Assembly: GCA_963792405.1 (NCBI GenBank)
Contig: CAWBVU010000006.1
Location: 1,426,001-1,490,000, forward strand
From: SZUA-442 sp963792405
GTDB lineage: Bacteria > Actinomycetota > Acidimicrobiia > Spongiisociales > UBA5794
Reading direction: 5' to 3'
Length of the DNA: 64,000 nucleotides
The notes beneath the pieces are model-generated. The model was not told the origin of the DNA. It did no database searches and saw only the letters and a list, made by a program, of their open reading frames with translations. Below, in pieces: positions 52,816 to 62,460 of this stretch. Positions within the stretch are counted from its first letter, which is position 1. Every line of letters starts with the position of its first letter. The position numbers were made by a program, and so were the translations under genes.

Positions 52816-54035
52816 CGGGCCAACTCCACGATCTTCTCCGCTCCATCCTTCATGTCGTCCGCACTCACCACGTTCAACCCCGACTCGTCGATGATCCGCT
52901 TCCCGAGCTCGACGTTGGTTCCCTCGAGCCTGACGACGAGGGGAACCTCGAGGCCGACCTCTTTGACGGCGGCGACCACCCCCTCGGCGATCGTGTCACA
53001 CCGCATGATCCCCCCGAAGATGTTGATGAAGATCCCCTTGACGTTCGGGTCCTCGGTGATGATCTTGAAGGCCGCGGCGATCTGCTCCTCGTCGGCGCCC
53101 CCGCCGACGTCGAGGAAGTTGGCGGGCTCACCCCCGACGTAGTTGATGATGTCCATCGTCGCCATGGCCAGGCCCGCCCCGTTGACCATGCACCCGATCG
53201 TCCCGTCGAGCTTGATGAACGACAACCCGAACTCCTTCGCCCTCATCTCGGCGGCGTCCTCCTCGGACTCGTCGCGCAGGGCCATGACCTCGGGATGGCG
53301 GTACAGGGCATTCGCCTCGAACGACATCTTCCCGTCGAGGGCCATCACCTTCCCCTCCGTCGTGACGACGAGCGGGTTGATCTCGACGAGGTCGGCGTCG
53401 AGGTCGACCGCGGCCTCGGTGAGCTTCTTCAGGAAGGACACGCCGTTCGCCAGGGCTTCGCCCTCCAGGCCGAGGCCGTGGGCGATCTCGCGGGCCTCGA
53501 AGTCGAGGAGGCCGAACGCGGGATCGATCTCGCGTCTGAGGATCTTGTCCGGCGTCTCCGCAGCGACCACCTCGATCTCGGTGCCGCCCTCGGTGGACGC
53601 CATCACGATGTTGCGGCTCGTCGCCCGGTCGAGGAGGACCGACAGGTACAGCTCGGTGGCGATGTCGATCCCCTGCTCGATGTAGAGCCTGTTGACCACC
53701 TTGCCCTCATCGCCTGTCTGGACGGTCACGAGCGTCGAGCCGAGCATCTTCTCTGCGAGCTCCTTCACCTTGGCCTCTGCTGCGGGAATGCCCGCGTCGA
53801 TGCCGTCCAGCACGACGTTCACGCCGCCGACGTCCGGGTGCTCCTTGAACCTGCCCTTCCCCCGCCCGCCTGCGTGGATCTGGGATTTGACCACCACCAC
53901 GGGGTTGCCCGTGGACTCGATGAGGGGACGCACGGCGGCGACGGCATCCGCGACGGTCGTGGCGACGCTGCCGGACGGGACCGCGATCCCCCGCTCGGCC
54001 AGGAGCGCCTTCGCCTGGTACTCGTGGATCTTCAC
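52812..54035 (-). CDS. sucC: Succinyl-CoA synthetase beta subunit SucC
   Basis: A 407-residue ATP-grasp subunit: MKIHEYQAKALLAERGI at the start, KSQIHAGGRGKGRF nucleotide-binding segment, LVEINPLVVT, and GIFINIFGGIMRCDTIAEG. It makes ATP or GTP from succinyl-CoA. The GTG start overlaps the stop of the B12-binding protein gene (GTGA). Confidence 0.93.
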   Translation of the reverse strand: MKIHEYQAKALLAERGIAVPSGSVATTVADAVAAVRPLIESTGNPVVVVKSQIHAGGRGKGRFKEHPDVGGVNVVLDGIDAGIPAAEAKVKELAEKMLGSTLVTVQTGDEGKVVNRLYIEQGIDIATELYLSVLLDRATSRNIVMASTEGGTEIEVVAAETPDKILRREIDPAFGLLDFEAREIAHGLGLEGEALANGVSFLKKLTEAAVDLDADLVEINPLVVTTEGKVMALDGKMSFEANALYRHPEVMALRDESEEDAAEMRAKEFGLSFIKLDGTIGCMVNGAGLAMATMDIINYVGGEPANFLDVGGGADEEQIAAAFKIITEDPNVKGIFINIFGGIMRCDTIAEGVVAAVKEVGLEVPLVVRLEGTNVELGKRIIDESGLNVVSADDMKDGAEKIVELAR

Positions 54036-54445
54036 TGGTCGTCCTCCGTGGTGTCGATGGCGGTGAATTGCGTGGCGACCCAGTCCTGGATCGCCTCGAG
54101 CGATGTGCCCGGCCCGAAGACGTGCCTGATGCCTGCGGCCTCGAGCACCGGGATGTCGGACTCCGGGATGATGCCGCCCCCGAATACGACGATGTCCGCC
54201 GCGCCCCTCGACTCGAGCTCTCGCACGACTGCGGGGAAGAGGGTCAGGTGTGCACCGGAGAGTGCCGAGAGGCCGACGCCGTCCACATCCTCCTGGATCG
54301 CCACCTCTGCGATGTGGGCAGGGGTCTGGTGCAGCCCCGTGTAGATGACCTCACATCCCGCGTCCCTGAGCGCGCGGGCGACCACCTTCGCGCCACGATC
54401 GTGCCCATCGAGGCCGGGCTTGGCGATGAGGATCCGGATCGGCAT
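54032..54445 (-). CDS. Cobalamin-binding (methylmalonyl-CoA mutase small/C-terminal) domain protein
   Basis: A 137-residue flavodoxin-like domain with the base-off B12 motif DGHDRG (DxHxxG, His15 ligating cobalt), then GLSALSGAHLTLFP and VFGGGIIPESDIP, which contact the nucleotide tail. It equals the C-terminal domain of methylmalonyl-CoA mutase as found in split enzymes. Its product succinyl-CoA is the SucCD substrate, and translation is coupled to sucC. The large mutase subunit is not in this window. The ATG at 54445 lies 8 bases after TACCAT (54454-54459); a longer GTG start (54475) is possible. Confidence 0.85.
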   Translation of the reverse strand: MPIRILIAKPGLDGHDRGAKVVARALRDAGCEVIYTGLHQTPAHIAEVAIQEDVDGVGLSALSGAHLTLFPAVVRELESRGAADIVVFGGGIIPESDIPVLEAAGIRHVFGPGTSLEAIQDWVATQFTAIDTTEDDQ

Positions 54446-54488
54446 CGCGGCCGATGGTAGTTCGGGCACCGCCACGACCCATCCGGGC

Positions 54489-55862
54489 CTACGCCGCGCC
54501 GCCTGCGAGGAAGCGCTGATACCAGCGTCCGCTCTCCTTGATCGTCCGCTGCAGCGTGTCGTCGTCGACGTGCACGATCCCGAAGCGCATCGCGTAGCCG
54601 CGGGCCCATTCGAAGTTGTCGAGGAGCGACCACACGAAGTATCCCCTGACGTTCACACCCTCGAGCATCGCCTCGCGCATGGCAGCGATGTGGAGTTCGA
54701 GGTACTCCTGGCGGAGCGGATCGCTGATGCCGCCGTCCTCGTCGACCACGTCCGGGTACGCCGCCCCGTTCTCGGTGATCATCAGGGGAAGGCCGGGCGC
54801 CCACTCGTGGATCCTGTTGAGCATCCACGTCAGGCCCACAGGCTCGACCCCCCACCCCATGTCGGTCAGGTCGCCTGGCGGATCCGCGAGCGCAGCGTCG
54901 GGGACCCCCGGCCACTCGGGCATCGGTTCGGCACCGGGAGCGTGGACGATGTGGTTGATGTTGTAGTAGTTCACGCCGAGGAAGTCGATGGGCTCGACCA
55001 TCTCGGCCAACCGATCGACGTCGATCTGATCGTCGACACCGAGGTCTGCGTGGATCTCCCTGATCACGTTCGGGTACTTCCCGTCGAGGACGGCCGCCGC
55101 GAACAGCCGATTGTGCACCGCATCGATGGCCGCGGCCGCCTCCTTGACCTCGCTCGAACCGTTGTCCGGCCACGCAGGGATGAGGTTCAGCACCACGCCG
55201 AGCTGGTCGTTCGGCTGCGGGTTCGTGGTACGCAGCTCCCTGATGGCGCCGTGGTGGGCGAGGAGGAGATGGTGGGCGACCACGAAGGACATGCCCGGAT
55301 CCATCAGGCCGGGTGCGTGCTGGCCCGAGCTGTGCCCGAGGAAGGCGACGCACCACGGCTCGTTCAACGTCGCCCACATGGTGACGAGGTCACCGAGGGC
55401 CTCCTTGGCGGTTCGTGCGTACTCGACGAACCACTGCACCGACTCCGGGTTCGCCCAGCCGCCACGGTCCTGGAGCGCCTGCGGGAGGTCCCAGTGGTAC
55501 AGCGTCGCCATCGGTTCGATGCCATGGGCCCGCAGCTCGGTGCACAACGCCCGGTAGAAGTCCACACCCTCGGGGTTGACGTCCCCCGTGCCCCCCGGGA
55601 CCAGACGGGACCACGAGATGGAGAACCGATAGGCGTTCACCCCGATCTCGGCCATGAGGGCGACGTCCTCGGAGAATCGGTGGTAGTGGTCGACGGCGAC
55701 GTCTCCCGTGTCACCGTCGTGCGTCCGTCCGGGCGTGTGGGAGAACGTGTCCCAGATGCTCGGGGTACGGCCGTCCTCGGCGACGGCGCCCTCGATCTGA
55801 TAGGCAGCGGTCGCGACGCCCCAGAGGAAGTCGCTCGGGAAGTCTTTCGCAGTGGGCTCCAC
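54489..55862 (-). CDS. GH1 beta-glucosidase
   Basis: A 457-residue family 1 glycosidase: FPSDFLWGVATAAYQIEGA at the start, acid/base Glu168 in TLNEPW, and nucleophile Glu364 in ITENGAAYPD. It hydrolyses beta-glucosides or related sugars in the cytoplasm (no signal peptide). GTG 55862 has GGAGAG five bases upstream and gives the standard length; the reading frame stays open further upstream (for example ATG 55913). Confidence 0.9.
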   Translation of the reverse strand: MEPTAKDFPSDFLWGVATAAYQIEGAVAEDGRTPSIWDTFSHTPGRTHDGDTGDVAVDHYHRFSEDVALMAEIGVNAYRFSISWSRLVPGGTGDVNPEGVDFYRALCTELRAHGIEPMATLYHWDLPQALQDRGGWANPESVQWFVEYARTAKEALGDLVTMWATLNEPWCVAFLGHSSGQHAPGLMDPGMSFVVAHHLLLAHHGAIRELRTTNPQPNDQLGVVLNLIPAWPDNGSSEVKEAAAAIDAVHNRLFAAAVLDGKYPNVIREIHADLGVDDQIDVDRLAEMVEPIDFLGVNYYNINHIVHAPGAEPMPEWPGVPDAALADPPGDLTDMGWGVEPVGLTWMLNRIHEWAPGLPLMITENGAAYPDVVDEDGGISDPLRQEYLELHIAAMREAMLEGVNVRGYFVWSLLDNFEWARGYAMRFGIVHVDDDTLQRTIKESGRWYQRFLAGGAA

Positions 55863-56051
55863 GGTCTCTCCATCCAGTCGTGCGTCCCCGGCGTCGTCGT
55901 GGGCCGGGCGCATCGTCGTCGTGTCGATCGGACCGCGCCACACCGTGGGGAAGCAGGTGGGTTGGCGGCACGGTCGGGGTCTCGCCAACGGGCGAGCACA
56001 GGATGATACGCCGAATCCTGCCCCCGTGCCCTCAGTCGGCGTCTCCGAGCG

Positions 56052-56600
56052 TCACCCGGGCCCGCCCATCGGCGGACGCGACCCTCCCGCGACCTCGACG
56101 GCCTCGATGGCCACCACTGCCAATGCGACGCTCGTCGCGACATCGCCCGACGTATCGACCCTTCCCACGGTGCACGCCGCGAAGTGTGGACGCCGAAGGT
56201 CACGCAGACGCTCCGCTTCCGTGGCGTCGATCCTGCGCCGATGCGGGCTCCGTGCGCGACGCTCCTCGAGCGCGTCGTCGCCAGCGTCGAGCCACAGCGC
56301 CACATGATGGGAGAGCAGTTCCCTCGCATCGGCGTCGTCCACGACGCTCGCGGCTGCAGCGACCACGGCGCCGGGGGTCGATGCGAGCATCTGTCGGAGT
56401 GTCGACTGCTCGATCGCGTGGAGTTCCCTCGTGCCGAGGTCGGTGGCGATCTGCGCACCGGTGCGACCGTGTGCTGTCTCGATCTCGGCGTCCGAGTCGA
56501 GGAAGCGGCGACCGATCACGGTGGACAGGGCCTGCCCGATCGTCGTCTTCCCCGCACCCATGGGCCCCACGAGGACGATGTGGACGTCGGGATCGACCAT
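56052..56600 (-). CDS. Shikimate-kinase-like P-loop kinase
   Basis: A 182-residue nucleoside-kinase-fold protein: P-loop GPMGAGKTTIG, FLDSDAEIE (shikimate-kinase Mg/substrate Asp region), and RELHAIEQSTLRQML. The usual GGG shikimate-binding segment is AAAA here (GAVVAAAASVV), so the substrate may differ; gluconate kinase-like or an orphan role are options. ATG 56600 is 7 bases after TAGCGT (56608-56613), so probably leaderless; GTG 56609 is the alternative. Confidence 0.65.
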   Translation of the reverse strand: MVDPDVHIVLVGPMGAGKTTIGQALSTVIGRRFLDSDAEIETAHGRTGAQIATDLGTRELHAIEQSTLRQMLASTPGAVVAAAASVVDDADARELLSHHVALWLDAGDDALEERRARSPHRRRIDATEAERLRDLRRPHFAACTVGRVDTSGDVATSVALAVVAIEAVEVAGGSRPPMGGPG

Positions 56601-56665
56601 GCCCGCCACGCTACCGCCGGATCGCGCACCGGATGGTCAGCGACGCTGCGACAATGGCATCACCG

Positions 56666-57439
56666 ATGGACTCGACAATCGTCGACCTGAACCCGTTCCT
56701 CGTCCTCGGCGCGTCCCTCGCGCTGGTCGGCACCTCGATGGCGATCTCGCGGTGGCTGGGGCTCGGCGTCGGCAGCTCGATCGGTTGGTCCTCGGTCAGG
56801 GCCGCCATCCAGCTCATCGCCGTGGGCGTCCTCCTCACGCTGGTCATCGACTCGGACTGGGAATGGCTCCTCGCACCGGTGTGGATCGTGGCGATGATCG
56901 CCATTGCGACCAACGTCGTGACCGGGCGGTCGAAGCGCACGGCCATCCGCGTCCCCGCAGCCCTCGCCATCACCGCGTCGACCGCGCTGTCGCTCCTCGT
57001 CGTGTTCGGATTCGGGGTGCTGCCCGCCGAACCCATCCAATTCATCGTGGTCGCGGGCATCACCATCGGGAACACCCTGCCGGCGACGGTCGTTGCGGCG
57101 GATCAGGTGAACCGGCAGCTCACCGAGGGACGACCCGTCGTCGAGGGGCTCCTCGCCCTCGGGATCGACGCCCGTCGTTCGACGCGCTACATCGTCGCGG
57201 AGGCGACACGCGTCGCGCTGATCCCGCAGATCGAGCGAACGAAGGTCGTCGGACTCGTCGCGCTCCCGGGCGCGTTCACGGGCCTGCTCATCGCGGGCGT
57301 GGCGCCGTTCGACGCTGCGATCGTCCAACTCGTCGTGATGTACCTGGTCCTCGGCTCGGTGGCGGTGTCGTCGTCGGTGGTGGCGCTGGCCTCTGCGCGG
57401 AGCGCCTTCACGCCCGATCAGCGCCTCGCCGAGGCCTGA
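56666..57439 (+). CDS. FetB/UPF0014-type ABC transporter permease
   Basis: A 257-residue membrane protein with about seven helices and the UPF0014 signatures GWSSVRAAIQLIAVGVLL, PVWIVAMIAIATNVVTGRS, and GITIGNTLPATVVAADQ. The E. coli relative FetB exports iron with ATPase FetA. No FetA-type ATPase gene is adjacent, so the partner must lie elsewhere. ATG 56666; ATG 56654 is possible. Confidence 0.85.
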   Translation: MDSTIVDLNPFLVLGASLALVGTSMAISRWLGLGVGSSIGWSSVRAAIQLIAVGVLLTLVIDSDWEWLLAPVWIVAMIAIATNVVTGRSKRTAIRVPAALAITASTALSLLVVFGFGVLPAEPIQFIVVAGITIGNTLPATVVAADQVNRQLTEGRPVVEGLLALGIDARRSTRYIVAEATRVALIPQIERTKVVGLVALPGAFTGLLIAGVAPFDAAIVQLVVMYLVLGSVAVSSSVVALASARSAFTPDQRLAEA

Positions 57440-57472
57440 GCCGCCTGCGTGGGAGGCGGGCGTACGCGGCGA

Positions 57473-59653
57473 TCACACCTTCTCGAGCGGTGCCCAGGCG
57501 AGGAGGAGGCGCTTGGCGCCGTGGCCGTTGAACACCACCACGGCCTCGGCGCGATCACCTGCACCGACGATCTCCCTGACGACGCCCTCGCCCCAGTGGG
57601 AGTGGCGAACCCTGTCCCCTGTCTCGATGTCCGCATCCGACACGGTCTGCACCGGCGCCCTCGCTTCGAGGGTGCGGCTCCGCCTGGCACGCTTCGCCTT
57701 GGTGGTGAGGCTGTCGGGGATCTCCCCGAGGAATCGGCTCGGGCCGTTGTAGTTGTTCTGGCCCCACAGGTTCCTGCTCCATGCCCGAGTCAGGTACAGC
57801 CGCTGTTCCGCCCTGGTCAGCCCGACGTAGCAGAGCCTGCGCTCCTCCTCGAGCTCGGCGGGGTCGCCGAGCGCACGCATGTGGGGGAAGACCCCGTCCT
57901 CGAGGCCGGTCAGGAAGACGGCGGGGAACTCGAGGCCCTTGGCGTTGTGCAGGGTCATCAGCGTGACGGTGGCCGACTGGTCGAGGGCGTCGATGTCGGT
58001 CACCAGGCTGATCGACTCGAGGAACATCTGGAGCTTGCCGACCCCGTCGAGGGCGCTCCACTCGTCCGGCCCCATGGATGCCGGTCCCATCTCCTCGAAC
58101 TCGGACGCGGCGCTCAGGAGCTCGCGCAGGTTCTCCTCCCTGCCCATCGCCTCCACCGTGCGCTCCGACCTGATCATGTCGAGGTATCCGGTGTCCTCGA
58201 GGACGGCCCCGACAGCGGCCTCCGGACCGGCGGTCGCCCTGGATGCGAGGACATCCATCAGGGCGACGAAGTCGAGGATCCCGTTCTGTGCCCTCGTCGT
58301 GAGGGCATCGATGTCACGGGTCGAACGGAGGGCCTCCATGAAGGTGAGCTGGTTCGCCTCTGCGTATCGGTCGACGTGGGCGACCGAGGTGTCGCCGATC
58401 GCCCTCTTGGGGGTGTTGATCACCCGCTTGATCGACACCTGGTCGTCGGGGTTCACGACGGCCTTCAGGTACGCGAGGGCGTCCTTGACCTCCTTCCGGT
58501 CGTAGTACTTGAGCCCACCCACCACCTGGTAGGCGACCCCGAACCGGACGAACATCTCCTCGATCACCCTCGACTGCGCGTTCGTCCGGTAGAAGACGGC
58601 GATCCGGTCGAGCCCGATCCCGAGGTCACCGAGGCGTGCGATCTCCTCCGCGATGAAGGCAGCCTCCTCGTGCTCGTCCTCCGCCTCGAACACGACGATC
58701 GGCTCTCCCCCACCCCTGTCCGTCCACAGCCGCTTCGGCTTGCGGCCCACATTGTGCGTGATGACCGCGTTGGCGGCGTCGAGGATGGTCTGGGTCGACC
58801 GGTAGTTCTGTTCGAGGAGGACGACCCTCGTGTCGGGGTAGTCCCTCTCGAACTCGAGGATGTTGCGCATGTCGGCCCCTCGGAAGGCATAGATCGACTG
58901 GTCGGAGTCGCCGACGACGCAGACATTGCGGTGCATGGCCCCGAGGAGCTTGACGAGCATGTATTGGGCGTGGTTCGTGTCCTGGTACTCGTCGACGAGG
59001 ATGTACCGGAACCTGCGCTGCCACCGTTCGAGGATGTCGGGGAAGGCCTGGAACAGCTCGACGGTGAGCTTGAGGATGTCGTCGAAGTCGACGGCTGAGG
59101 CCTCCACGAGGCGCTGCTGGTAGAGGCGGTAGATGTCCGCGATCTTCTCGTGGTAGAAGCCGGCGTCCCGTGCGGCGAACGTCTCGTGGTCCACGAGCTC
59201 GTTCTTCGCATTCGAGATCGCCGCCTTCACCTGCCGTGGCGGGAAGCGCTTGGGATCGAGGTCGAGATCCTTGATGCACATCGTGACCAGGCGCACCGAA
59301 TCCGCCTCGTCATAGATGGTGAACGACGACCGGTACCCGAATCGTGGGATCTCCTGGCGGAGGATGCGGACACAGGCGGAGTGGAAGGTCGACACCCACA
59401 TGTCCCTGGCCATGCGGCCGATGAGCGCCTCGACGCGTTCCCTCATCTCGCCCGCCGCCTTGTTGGTGAAGGTGATCGCGAGGATCTCGTACGGCGACAC
59501 GCCGAGGTCCCTCACCATGTGGGCGATCCGGTAGGTGAGCACCCTCGTCTTGCCCGATCCCGCACCGGCGATGACGAGCACGGGGCCCTCGGTGGCGGCG
59601 ACGGCTTCCCGCTGGGTGGGGTTCAGGGTGGCGAACAGGGGCGACTCGGACAT
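57473..59653 (-). CDS. pcrA: ATP-dependent DNA helicase PcrA/UvrD
   Basis: A 726-residue superfamily 1A helicase: Walker A GAGSGKT (30-36), motif II DEYQDTN, motif III GDSDQSIYAFRGAD, motif IV EQNYRST, and motif VI VGLTRAEQRLYL. A Tudor-like C-terminal segment (GDRVRHSHWGEGVVREI) binds RNA polymerase in PcrA, supporting a repair-coupled role. The ATG is 8 bases after TACACT (59662-59667). It converges on fetB. Confidence 0.94.
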   Translation of the reverse strand: MSESPLFATLNPTQREAVAATEGPVLVIAGAGSGKTRVLTYRIAHMVRDLGVSPYEILAITFTNKAAGEMRERVEALIGRMARDMWVSTFHSACVRILRQEIPRFGYRSSFTIYDEADSVRLVTMCIKDLDLDPKRFPPRQVKAAISNAKNELVDHETFAARDAGFYHEKIADIYRLYQQRLVEASAVDFDDILKLTVELFQAFPDILERWQRRFRYILVDEYQDTNHAQYMLVKLLGAMHRNVCVVGDSDQSIYAFRGADMRNILEFERDYPDTRVVLLEQNYRSTQTILDAANAVITHNVGRKPKRLWTDRGGGEPIVVFEAEDEHEEAAFIAEEIARLGDLGIGLDRIAVFYRTNAQSRVIEEMFVRFGVAYQVVGGLKYYDRKEVKDALAYLKAVVNPDDQVSIKRVINTPKRAIGDTSVAHVDRYAEANQLTFMEALRSTRDIDALTTRAQNGILDFVALMDVLASRATAGPEAAVGAVLEDTGYLDMIRSERTVEAMGREENLRELLSAASEFEEMGPASMGPDEWSALDGVGKLQMFLESISLVTDIDALDQSATVTLMTLHNAKGLEFPAVFLTGLEDGVFPHMRALGDPAELEEERRLCYVGLTRAEQRLYLTRAWSRNLWGQNNYNGPSRFLGEIPDSLTTKAKRARRSRTLEARAPVQTVSDADIETGDRVRHSHWGEGVVREIVGAGDRAEAVVVFNGHGAKRLLLAWAPLEKV

Positions 59654-59745
59654 CCGCGGCGAGTGTACCGACCGGTCGGCGGGGAATCACATGCGTGTAG
59701 GCAGCGCTCAGGACCGGGCATCGAGCGAGGTCGTGGGGGCCTCCC

Positions 59746-62460
59746 CTAGGAGGCCATGCCCGCCTCTGCGCCCGCAGGCTCGGTGTCGATCAGCTCCCTG
59801 AGCTTCTCGACGAGCGCCCCCTTGGCGAAGTCCGCCTTGTCGTAGAAGGCGTCGGCCCCTGCCCGCTCTGCCCTGGCGCGGTCCTCCTCGGATGCCACTC
59901 CCGACAGCATGACGACCGGGATGCCACCGTAACGCTGGCGGACCATGTGGATCAGCGCCACGCCATCCGCCCTCGGCATCGAGAAGTCCACGACGAGGGC
60001 GTCCACACGGTGCCGCGACAGCACGGAGAGGGCATCGGACACGCTACCTGCTGCGAGCGTCGAGAACCCGTGTGACGCCAGGACGCCTGACACGACCTGT
60101 CGCACGCCCTGGCTGTCGTCGACGACGAGCACGGTGTGGACGGGACCCTCCGGCCGCACGTCGATCTCGCGCATCTTGTCGGCGAGCCTGCCGGCATCGA
60201 CGAGCATCACGGTCTGGTCGCTGCCGAGCAGGGCGACACCCGACACCACGGAGGACGATCCGCTGAGGAGGGGACTGAGGTCCTTCGTGGCCACTTCGGT
60301 GAGCATTCCCACCTCGTCGACGGCGAGCGCGATCTGACCGGTGGGGCTCTGGATGATCATGACGTGCGAGGGCAGGCCCTCCACGTCGAGACCCACGACG
60401 GTCGAGAACGACGAATACGGGACGCTCTTGTCCTGGAAGGACACGAAGCTGCCCCGCGGCGTGACGCTGATGGCGACGTCAGGCAGTCCTTTCACGGCGA
60501 CGACGGAGGACTCGGGGATCCCCCACGATCGGCCGCCTGCGCTGAACACCTGGGCTCGCTGGAGGGCACGGTGGGCCGGCATGGTGACGACGAACGTCGT
60601 TCCCCTGCCGGGCATGGACTCGAGCGTCATGGTCCCAAAGACCTGCTCGACGATGTCGGTGACCCGCGAGAGGCCCTCGCCGTCGCCGGTGAACTCCGTC
60701 TGGCCCGGGCTCGTCGAAAAGCCCTGCGAGTACAGGACCGACCGGAGTTCCTCCGCTGTTGGGTCCTCCGACACCAGCTCCCTCGCCTGGGCGATGTCCC
60801 TGACGGCGTTCCAATCGATCCCCGCGCCGTCGTCGGTGACGACGATCTGCACGTGCTGCTCGTTGCGACTGATCGACACCTTGACGGTCCCGACGGCCGA
60901 CTTGCCGGCGGCGATCCGCTCATCGGGTCCCTCGATGCCGTGTGCGACTGCATTGACGACGAGCTGGCGGATCACCTCGCCGATGCGGTCCACGAGCTGG
61001 CGGTCGACCGCGGTGTCCTCGCCCTCGATCACGAGATCGAGCTCCCGCTCGACCTTCTTCGAGAGGTACTTGGTCAGCTGGGGAAGGGTGACCGTGACGG
61101 CGGCAAGCGGCATGGTGGTCAGTCCGAGGGCGGCGCCCTGGAGCCGCACTGCGGCCCTCCGGATCGACTCGAGCGATTCGAGGGAACCCTCGAGGGCGGT
61201 AGGTGTGATCCCATCCGCGGTCGTGAGGAGGTGTGCGGCGAGCGCGATCGACGACTCGAGGTCGATCCTCAGGGCTGCGACGTCGTTGATGAGCCTGAAG
61301 AGCCTGCCCGCGTTGACGGGGACGGACTCCTCCGTGGCCCACGTCTCGACGGCGCCGAGGAGCCCGCCGAGGTCGTACACGGCGTCGTTGCCGGGGTTGA
61401 GGACCGACGAGGCCGTGTCGACGACCGACAGGCTCGCGGGCTCATCGGGCGGCTGGGGGGTCGGCTTGGGAGATGGCGAGGGCACGTCGGCGAACGCCGA
61501 CGTGACGATCTCATAGGTGATGACCGGGGTGGGGAGCTTCCCGTCGGGCCCCGGCTCGAAGACGAGCGGGCCGTCGTCATCGATGGGCTCAGGGGCCGAT
61601 GCGGTCGGCTCGGTGGTCGGGACCGCCGTGGCTCTGGACTCGTCGGCAGCGGGCTCCACCACGGGCTCCGGCTGATCGCTCGTCTCGGCACTCGCCATCG
61701 GCGCGACGTCATCGGTCGCTACGGGCACCTCGGGGACCTCGTCCGGTCCGGGAGGGAGCAGTTCGGGGATCTGTGCTTCGGGGGCGTGCACGGTCGTGTC
61801 GGGATGCGCGGCTCCGGACCCGGCGACCTCACGTTCGATCCGGTCGAGTGTCGCGGCGACATCTGCGAGGTCGTCCTCGTCGAGCCCTTCGGGCGCCGGG
61901 TGTGCGACCTCTGCCTGATCAGCGGCCTCGTCGGGGGCCGCGGTGCCGGGCTCGGTGCCGGCTGCCTCGTCGACTGATGCGACGTCGACCCGGATCGCGG
62001 TGTCGACGTCCGCGACGGCCGGAGCCGGTCGGTCGATGTCGACGTCGATCTCGATGGCCGGGGGCTCGGGCAGCTGGTCGAGGAGTGCGGGATCCGCGAC
62101 CACCGCTCGCACGGTGTCGATGGCCATCGCCACCTCTGCCTCCCCACCCGACAGGGCACCCGGGATGGCCTGAGCGAGATGCTCGAGCGTCCTTGCCAGC
62201 ATCGAGGAGGGAGTGAGATCGCCCTGCTGGATCCAGCGCCACACGAGTTCGCACGTCTCGCCACCGCGGGCAATGCCCTCGTACCCCATGACGCGGCCCG
62301 TGCCCTTGATCGTATGGCCCTCCCTGAGCATCTGCCCCGCGAGCTCCGTCGTCAGCTCACCGCTCGCCATCGCCCGTGCGCCGGACGCGAGCGCATCCGA
62401 CCGCTCATCGAGCTCGTCCCTGAACAGCTTCTCGAGTTCCGGATCGTTCTGGAAGTCCAT
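59746..62460 (-). CDS. CheA-like hybrid histidine kinase with C-terminal receiver
   Basis: A 904-residue protein: HPt domain with His49 in GHTIKGTGRVMG, a disordered Pro/Glu/Ala linker (about 120-350), a CheA-type dimer/ATPase core (NAVAHGIEGPDER N-box, DDGAGID G1, GEGLSRVTDIV G2), a CheW-like domain (about 650-770), and a receiver domain (Asp in VVDFSMPRADG, Lys in FYDKADF). This matches FrzE/ChpA-type hybrid kinases that bypass a separate CheY. No receptor, CheW, CheR or CheB gene is nearby. It may control motility, pili or development; that is inference. Confidence 0.85.
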   Translation of the reverse strand: MDFQNDPELEKLFRDELDERSDALASGARAMASGELTTELAGQMLREGHTIKGTGRVMGYEGIARGGETCELVWRWIQQGDLTPSSMLARTLEHLAQAIPGALSGGEAEVAMAIDTVRAVVADPALLDQLPEPPAIEIDVDIDRPAPAVADVDTAIRVDVASVDEAAGTEPGTAAPDEAADQAEVAHPAPEGLDEDDLADVAATLDRIEREVAGSGAAHPDTTVHAPEAQIPELLPPGPDEVPEVPVATDDVAPMASAETSDQPEPVVEPAADESRATAVPTTEPTASAPEPIDDDGPLVFEPGPDGKLPTPVITYEIVTSAFADVPSPSPKPTPQPPDEPASLSVVDTASSVLNPGNDAVYDLGGLLGAVETWATEESVPVNAGRLFRLINDVAALRIDLESSIALAAHLLTTADGITPTALEGSLESLESIRRAAVRLQGAALGLTTMPLAAVTVTLPQLTKYLSKKVERELDLVIEGEDTAVDRQLVDRIGEVIRQLVVNAVAHGIEGPDERIAAGKSAVGTVKVSISRNEQHVQIVVTDDGAGIDWNAVRDIAQARELVSEDPTAEELRSVLYSQGFSTSPGQTEFTGDGEGLSRVTDIVEQVFGTMTLESMPGRGTTFVVTMPAHRALQRAQVFSAGGRSWGIPESSVVAVKGLPDVAISVTPRGSFVSFQDKSVPYSSFSTVVGLDVEGLPSHVMIIQSPTGQIALAVDEVGMLTEVATKDLSPLLSGSSSVVSGVALLGSDQTVMLVDAGRLADKMREIDVRPEGPVHTVLVVDDSQGVRQVVSGVLASHGFSTLAAGSVSDALSVLSRHRVDALVVDFSMPRADGVALIHMVRQRYGGIPVVMLSGVASEEDRARAERAGADAFYDKADFAKGALVEKLRELIDTEPAGAEAGMAS

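Noticed and set aside
57449..59098. Long plus-strand open frame opposite pcrA
   Set aside because: Shadow of the helicase gene; no motifs.
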